The position numbers and the translations under genes are program-made. DNA of 64,000 nt from Acidisphaera sp. L21 (GTDB lineage Bacteria; Pseudomonadota; Alphaproteobacteria; Acetobacterales; Acetobacteraceae): the NCBI RefSeq assembly GCF_009765685.1, contig NZ_LMUY01000007.1, positions 1 through 64,000 of the forward strand, read 5' to 3'. Shown here piece by piece: positions 60,671-64,000 of this stretch. The notes beneath the pieces are model-generated. The model did no database searches and was not told the origin of the DNA. It saw only the letters and a program-made list of their open reading frames with translations. How positions within the stretch are numbered: the first letter of the stretch is position 1; every line of letters begins with the position of its first letter.

Positions 60671-61354
60671 ATGACGCAACGCGACTCGGAGTCGATGATC
60701 CGGTTGGAAGGCGTCGGCCTGCGGTATGGCAGCGCCGAGCCGGTGTTGCGCGACATCAGCTTTTCCATTCCCAGCGGCGGGTTTCGCTGGCTGCTGGGGC
60801 CGTCCGGCGCGGGGAAATCCAGCCTGTTGCGGCTGCTGTATCTCGCGAACCGCCCCAGCGTCGGGCATTTGTCGATCTTGGGCCAGGACATCAATGCCGC
60901 GACCCGGCGCGACCTGCCGCCCCTGCGCCGGCAGATCGGCGTCGTGTTCCAGGATTTCCGGCTGATGCCGCATCTGTCCGCCTTCGACAACGTCGCGCTG
61001 CCGCTGCGCCTGGCTGGCCGGCCGGAGGGGCAAATCCATGCCGACGTGGAGGAGATGGTGCGATGGGTGGGGCTACAACGCCGCGCCAGCGCCCGCCCGG
61101 CCGAACTATCCGGCGGGGAACAGCAGCGCGTCGCCATCGCCCGCGCCGTGATCGGGCGTCCGAGCCTGCTGCTGGCAGACGAACCCACCGGTAACCTGGA
61201 CGACCGCCAGGCCACGCGGCTGATGCAATTGATCAGTGAGATGAACCGGCTGGGCACCACCGTCATCGTCGCCACCCATAATGAAAGCCTGGTGCAGCGC
61301 TATCCAGGCCGGTCGTTGCGCCTGGCGGAAGGGCAGTTGATCAACGATGTCTAA
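60671..61354 (+). CDS. ftsE: Cell division ATP-binding protein FtsE
   Basis: The 227-residue ABC ATPase has Walker A GPSGAGKS (43-50), signature LSGGEQQRVAIARAV, Walker B LLLADEPTGNLDD and switch His in VATHNESL. The FtsE-specific start IRLEGVGLRYGS and LRRQIGVVFQDFRLMPHLSA are present. FtsE drives FtsX, which controls peptidoglycan hydrolases at the septum. The gene ends within ftsX (8-bp overlap). ATG 60671 is used; ATG 60695 is the other option. Confidence 0.94.
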   Translation: MTQRDSESMIRLEGVGLRYGSAEPVLRDISFSIPSGGFRWLLGPSGAGKSSLLRLLYLANRPSVGHLSILGQDINAATRRDLPPLRRQIGVVFQDFRLMPHLSAFDNVALPLRLAGRPEGQIHADVEEMVRWVGLQRRASARPAELSGGEQQRVAIARAVIGRPSLLLADEPTGNLDDRQATRLMQLISEMNRLGTTVIVATHNESLVQRYPGRSLRLAEGQLINDV

Positions 61355-62258
61355 GCGCTCCCTCCTGCGGCCGGCGCGGTTCGACGATCTGGGCCTGCGC
61401 CGCGCTTTGTCGGACCGGCTGCTGCCGGCCTTGGTCGCCGCCATGACATTCCTGGCCGCGCTGACGCTGGCGGGGGTGATGGTCGCGTCCTCCGTCGCGC
61501 ATCATTGGCAGACGGGCGCGGCCGCCATCCTGACGGTCCAGGTGCCGCAACCCGGCACCGATACCGCCGGCGGCACGCGGCTCGACCGGGTGACCACCCT
61601 GCTGCGCGGCTCGCCCGGCATAGCGTCTGTCCGCGTGCTGTCCAGCACCGAGCTGGCGGAGCTGCTGCGGCCGTGGCTGGGCAATGCGACGCAGGCGAGC
61701 GCCCTGCCCCTGCCCGCCGTGCTGGACGTGCGGCTGTCGCCCGGCACGACGGAGCCGGATCCGACACTGCAGGGGCGGCTGAGCGAGGTCGCGCCGGGCA
61801 CGTTCATGGAAAGCCATGGTCTATGGCTGCAGCGGCTGACCACGCTGGCGCGCAGCCTGCAGGCCTGCGCCGCTGCTGCGCTGCTGCTGGTGGCCGGGGT
61901 GGGTGCCGCGGTGGTGGCGGTTGCGGTGCGCGCCGGGTTGGCGGCCCGGCGGGATGCGATCGACATCGTGCACGGCTTGGGCGCCACCGATTCGTTCATC
62001 GCCGGGCAGTTTGCCAATCGGGCGACCTTGCTGGCGGCGGCTGGCGGTTGCCTGGGCGCCGTGGCGGCACTGCCGGTGCTGCTGGCGCTGGCGTCGCTGG
62101 CGTCCCCATTCCTGGATACACTGCCCTCGGACGCGCTGCTGCCTACCCTGCCGATGCCGCTATGGATTTCGCTGCCGATCCTGCCACTGGCAGCCGCCGC
62201 GATCGGCTGGCTGACCGCGCGGGTGACGGTGCATCGCTGGCTGCGGCGGTTGCCGTGA
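61347..62258 (+). CDS. ftsX: Cell division permease FtsX
   Basis: The 303-residue protein has four TM segments with an N-terminal helix (LVAAMTFLAALTLAGVMVAS), a periplasmic loop (about residues 55-160) and a C-terminal FtsX domain (AAALLLVAGVGAAVVAVAVR and LGATDSFIAGQFANRATLLA). It is the membrane partner of FtsE, transmitting its ATPase cycle to periplasmic amidase activators. Start ATG 61347 lies inside ftsE. Confidence 0.93.
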   Translation: MSKRSLLRPARFDDLGLRRALSDRLLPALVAAMTFLAALTLAGVMVASSVAHHWQTGAAAILTVQVPQPGTDTAGGTRLDRVTTLLRGSPGIASVRVLSSTELAELLRPWLGNATQASALPLPAVLDVRLSPGTTEPDPTLQGRLSEVAPGTFMESHGLWLQRLTTLARSLQACAAAALLLVAGVGAAVVAVAVRAGLAARRDAIDIVHGLGATDSFIAGQFANRATLLAAAGGCLGAVAALPVLLALASLASPFLDTLPSDALLPTLPMPLWISLPILPLAAAAIGWLTARVTVHRWLRRLP

Positions 62259-62878
62259 TGATGCGCCGGCTCGCCACCGGACTGGCGGCCCTGCTGGCGG
62301 TGTTCGTGGTGGCGCTCGGCGTCGGGTTCGCCGCCTTCATTGCGATTTCGCACGAGCGTTTCGCCGCGCCGCCCATCGCCGACGGCATCGTGGCGCTGAC
62401 CGGCGGGGCGGACCGGGTGGAAACCGCCCTGCATCTGCTGGAAGACGGGCGTGCGAAGCGGCTGTTGGTGTCGGGCGTGGCCCCCGGCTCCGGCCTGCAC
62501 GACATCGCGCGCCGGGTGGATCTGGATCCGTCCCTGCTGGCCCCCGTGGTGACGCTGGGCAAGGTGGCCACCACCACGCTGGGCAATGCGGAGGAGACGG
62601 CGGAGTGGGCCAAGGCGCACGACTTCCACTCCCTCATTATCGTCACCGCTGGCTACCACATGCCGCGCGCGATGCTGGAAATGCGGCGGGCCATGCCAGG
62701 CGTGACGCTGTATCCGCTGGCGGTGCAGCCCCAGGTGGTGCAGCGGTCCAGCAAGGTACGGCTGCTGGCTGGCGAGTATGTGAAGCTGATCGCCGCCTGG
62801 TTGGGTGTTTCCCACATCATGCGGCATCCGGTGGCGATCGTGCGGGCAAACCCTGTGGATAAGTCTGTGAACGGTTGA
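62258..62878 (+). CDS. ydcF: YdcF family (DUF218) membrane protein
   Basis: The 206-residue protein has a TM segment (LATGLAALLAVFVVALGVGF) and the DUF218 domain: ADGIVALTGGADRVETALHL, RLLVSGVAPGSG, GNAEETAEWAKAHDF and IIVTAGYHMPRAMLEMR. YdcF-type proteins bind nucleotide-like ligands and relate to envelope synthesis (ElyC/SanA group). ATG 62258 overlaps the ftsX stop by one base (TGATG), so the three are one operon. Confidence 0.9.
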   Translation: MMRRLATGLAALLAVFVVALGVGFAAFIAISHERFAAPPIADGIVALTGGADRVETALHLLEDGRAKRLLVSGVAPGSGLHDIARRVDLDPSLLAPVVTLGKVATTTLGNAEETAEWAKAHDFHSLIIVTAGYHMPRAMLEMRRAMPGVTLYPLAVQPQVVQRSSKVRLLAGEYVKLIAAWLGVSHIMRHPVAIVRANPVDKSVNG

Positions 62879-62892
62879 CGGACGCGACTTCG

Positions 62893-62940
62893 AACCCGTG
62901 CGAGGATGACGCTGCAACTCCCTCAAACGACGGGTTTTTT
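62893..62940 (+). terminator. Candidate rho-independent terminator after ydcF
   Basis: AACCCGT at 62893-62899 and ACGGGTT at 62930-62936 form a 7-bp stem with a 30-nt loop, followed by TTTT. The large loop makes it weaker than a classical terminator, but position just after the operon end supports it. Confidence 0.4.
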
Positions 62941-63160
62941 GTTGAGGCCCTTTAACACTGATGTCATGAATTCATAAATCGGCAATAAGATTTTCTACCT
63001 TAACTTACTGAAATGGCTTGATTTATGATTTTCTTCGGTGGGTGGCGCGGCCTGATGGGCTCAACCGATCGAGTCGGCAAGCCGCTGGAGGGCGGCGGCC
63101 TGCGGGTGCTGTGGATGAGCCGTGATTTTGGGGTCATCCCCACCCCGCCTATAAGGCCGC
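62941..63160. other. AT-richer intergenic region before the DUF2125 gene
   Basis: About 220 bp between the putative terminator and ATG 63161. Positions 62950-63030 are strikingly AT-rich and include TATAA-like and TTTAT runs that may hold a promoter, but no -35/-10 pair was clear. An open frame starting at 63025 has no coding character. Confidence 0.5.
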
Positions 63161-64000
63161 ATGAGCCGTCCCCTCCGTCTGTGCCTCATCGCCGTCGCGG
63201 TCATCGTCATGTTGGCAATCGCCGATACCGCCGGGTGGTGGTGGTTGACCGCTCGGCTGGCGAGCGAGGCGACGGCCTGGCAACAGGACCGGATTGCCGC
63301 CGGCTATCGCGTGACCGCCGGTGAACCGGCGCGGGCTGGATGGCCGTTCCATGCCGAGTTGCGCATCCCCAACGTCGCGGTGGCGACAGGCACGCCGGGC
63401 GCAGCCAATGCCGTCGCCTGGCAAGGTGGGCAAGCCCGGCTGATCTACGTGCCCTGGCGCCCGAGTGAGGTCGCAATCGACCTCGATGGCCCACAATCCG
63501 TCCAATTGGGCAACGCGCCGCCGGTGACGCTGGCGCTGGACACGCTGGATCTGGCCGTGCCGCTGAACCAATCGGGCCAGGCGGGCGGTTTCGTGGCCAC
63601 GATGCGCCGGCTGCAATTCGCGGTACCGGCCGGCACGATTGCAGTCGACTCCGTTTGGCTGAAGGTGGGGCCGCAGGATCTGCGGGTGGCGCTGTCGGCG
63701 CTGACGCTGCCGGGTCGCGCGATGCCGCTGGGGCTGACCATCGGGTCGCTGGATTTGCATGCGAGCAGCACCGTTCCCCTACCGGATGCGCGCGAGCCGG
63801 CGGCTGCCGCGACAGCCTGGCGGAACGCTGGCGGGCAAATCGTGGTGAACCAGTTCGCGTTGGGATGGGGTCCGCTGGATCTGCACGGGACGGCGATGTT
63901 CACGCTGGACCAGGGATTGCAACCCAGCGGTAATGGCACATTACGCATGACCGGGTTTACCGAGGCGGTGGATGCGCTGGCGCGCACCGGGGCGATCACC
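63161..64000 (+). CDS. DUF2125 domain-containing protein, C-terminus outside window
   Basis: The frame from ATG 63161 is open to the end of the window (280 codons). It has a signal-anchor (LCLIAVAVIVMLAIADTAG) followed by WWWLTARLASEATAW and GYRVTAGEPARAGWPFHAEL, the alphaproteobacterial DUF2125 start, then repeated beta strands (LALDTLDLAVPLNQ, LGLTIGSLDLHASS). DUF2125 proteins are periplasmic or membrane-anchored and uncharacterised. It follows the ydcF operon on the same strand. Coverage of the full domain is incomplete here. Confidence 0.88.
   Translation, partial: MSRPLRLCLIAVAVIVMLAIADTAGWWWLTARLASEATAWQQDRIAAGYRVTAGEPARAGWPFHAELRIPNVAVATGTPGAANAVAWQGGQARLIYVPWRPSEVAIDLDGPQSVQLGNAPPVTLALDTLDLAVPLNQSGQAGGFVATMRRLQFAVPAGTIAVDSVWLKVGPQDLRVALSALTLPGRAMPLGLTIGSLDLHASSTVPLPDAREPAAAATAWRNAGGQIVVNQFALGWGPLDLHGTAMFTLDQGLQPSGNGTLRMTGFTEAVDALARTGAIT

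Noticed and set aside
63025-63324. Small gene ahead of DUF2125
   Set aside because: Arg/Pro-rich composition, overlaps the true DUF2125 start out of frame.

Overview
The window is 64 kb of strongly GC-rich, gene-dense bacterial chromosome. Gene content points to an alphaproteobacterium, most likely Rhodospirillales/Acetobacteraceae-like. The signs are a GapR (DUF2312) nucleoid protein, a DUF2125 protein, an MJ0042 zinc-ribbon protein beside ftsE-ftsX-ydcF, several proline-rich secreted small proteins, and a HAAT (branched-chain-type) ABC transporter. This placement is inference from content; no rRNA is present. There is one tRNA (Leu, anticodon UAA). I see no CRISPR array, no insertion sequence and no prophage.

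Layout. 1-4 kb: a catabolic module of a CaiB-type CoA-transferase overlapping an HpcH/CitE-type CoA lyase, a divergent LysR regulator and an MFS transporter whose leader can fold over its Shine-Dalgarno sequence. 4-16 kb: single-gene housekeeping and accessory units (proline-rich proteins, dienelactone hydrolase, a 5'-truncated membrane gene, M20 amidohydrolase, gapR, sdaA, an SDR/HxlR divergent pair, a two-domain M16 peptidase, LLM oxidoreductase, DUF445). 16-25 kb: a divergent phosphoenolpyruvate carboxylase, 3-methyladenine glycosylase, and an Mre11/Rad50-like pair (YhaO/YhaN type). 25-28 kb: a TPR-2OG oxygenase fusion, then an AT-richer patch with a near-perfect sigma-54 promoter driving a PEP-CTERM protein. 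28-36 kb: amidohydrolase-fumC, tadA, puuD-like gene, rluB, rsmD (apparently CTG-initiated), a TPR glycosyltransferase-like gene and fabG. 36-42.5 kb: chemoreceptor, NIPSNAP/YCII with a LysR, a decayed DyP peroxidase, an isochorismatase-family hydrolase and oxaloacetate decarboxylase. 42.5-48 kb: a complete HAAT ABC transporter operon ending in a GAF protein. 48-54 kb: an OprB porin/beta-propeller/EfeB peroxidase operon, a second TPR glycosyltransferase-like gene, and a fatty acid hydroxylase. 54.4-56.4 kb: a lower-GC, gene-poor patch with an unusual inverted array of 17-bp repeats, ending at tRNA-Leu. 56.5-64 kb: hydroxyacid dehydrogenase, trypsin-like protease, class A PBP, zinc-ribbon protein, ftsE-ftsX-ydcF and the start of a DUF2125 protein.

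The most interesting signals are the sigma-54/PEP-CTERM unit with its upstream palindromes, the 17-bp repeats in opposite orientations in the low-GC patch, the OprB/propeller/EfeB operon that lacks efeU and efeO, the PEP carboxylase with substituted catalytic motifs, the SD-sequestering hairpin ahead of the MFS gene, and the CTG start of rsmD. None is proven to be a new system; each comes with a check.
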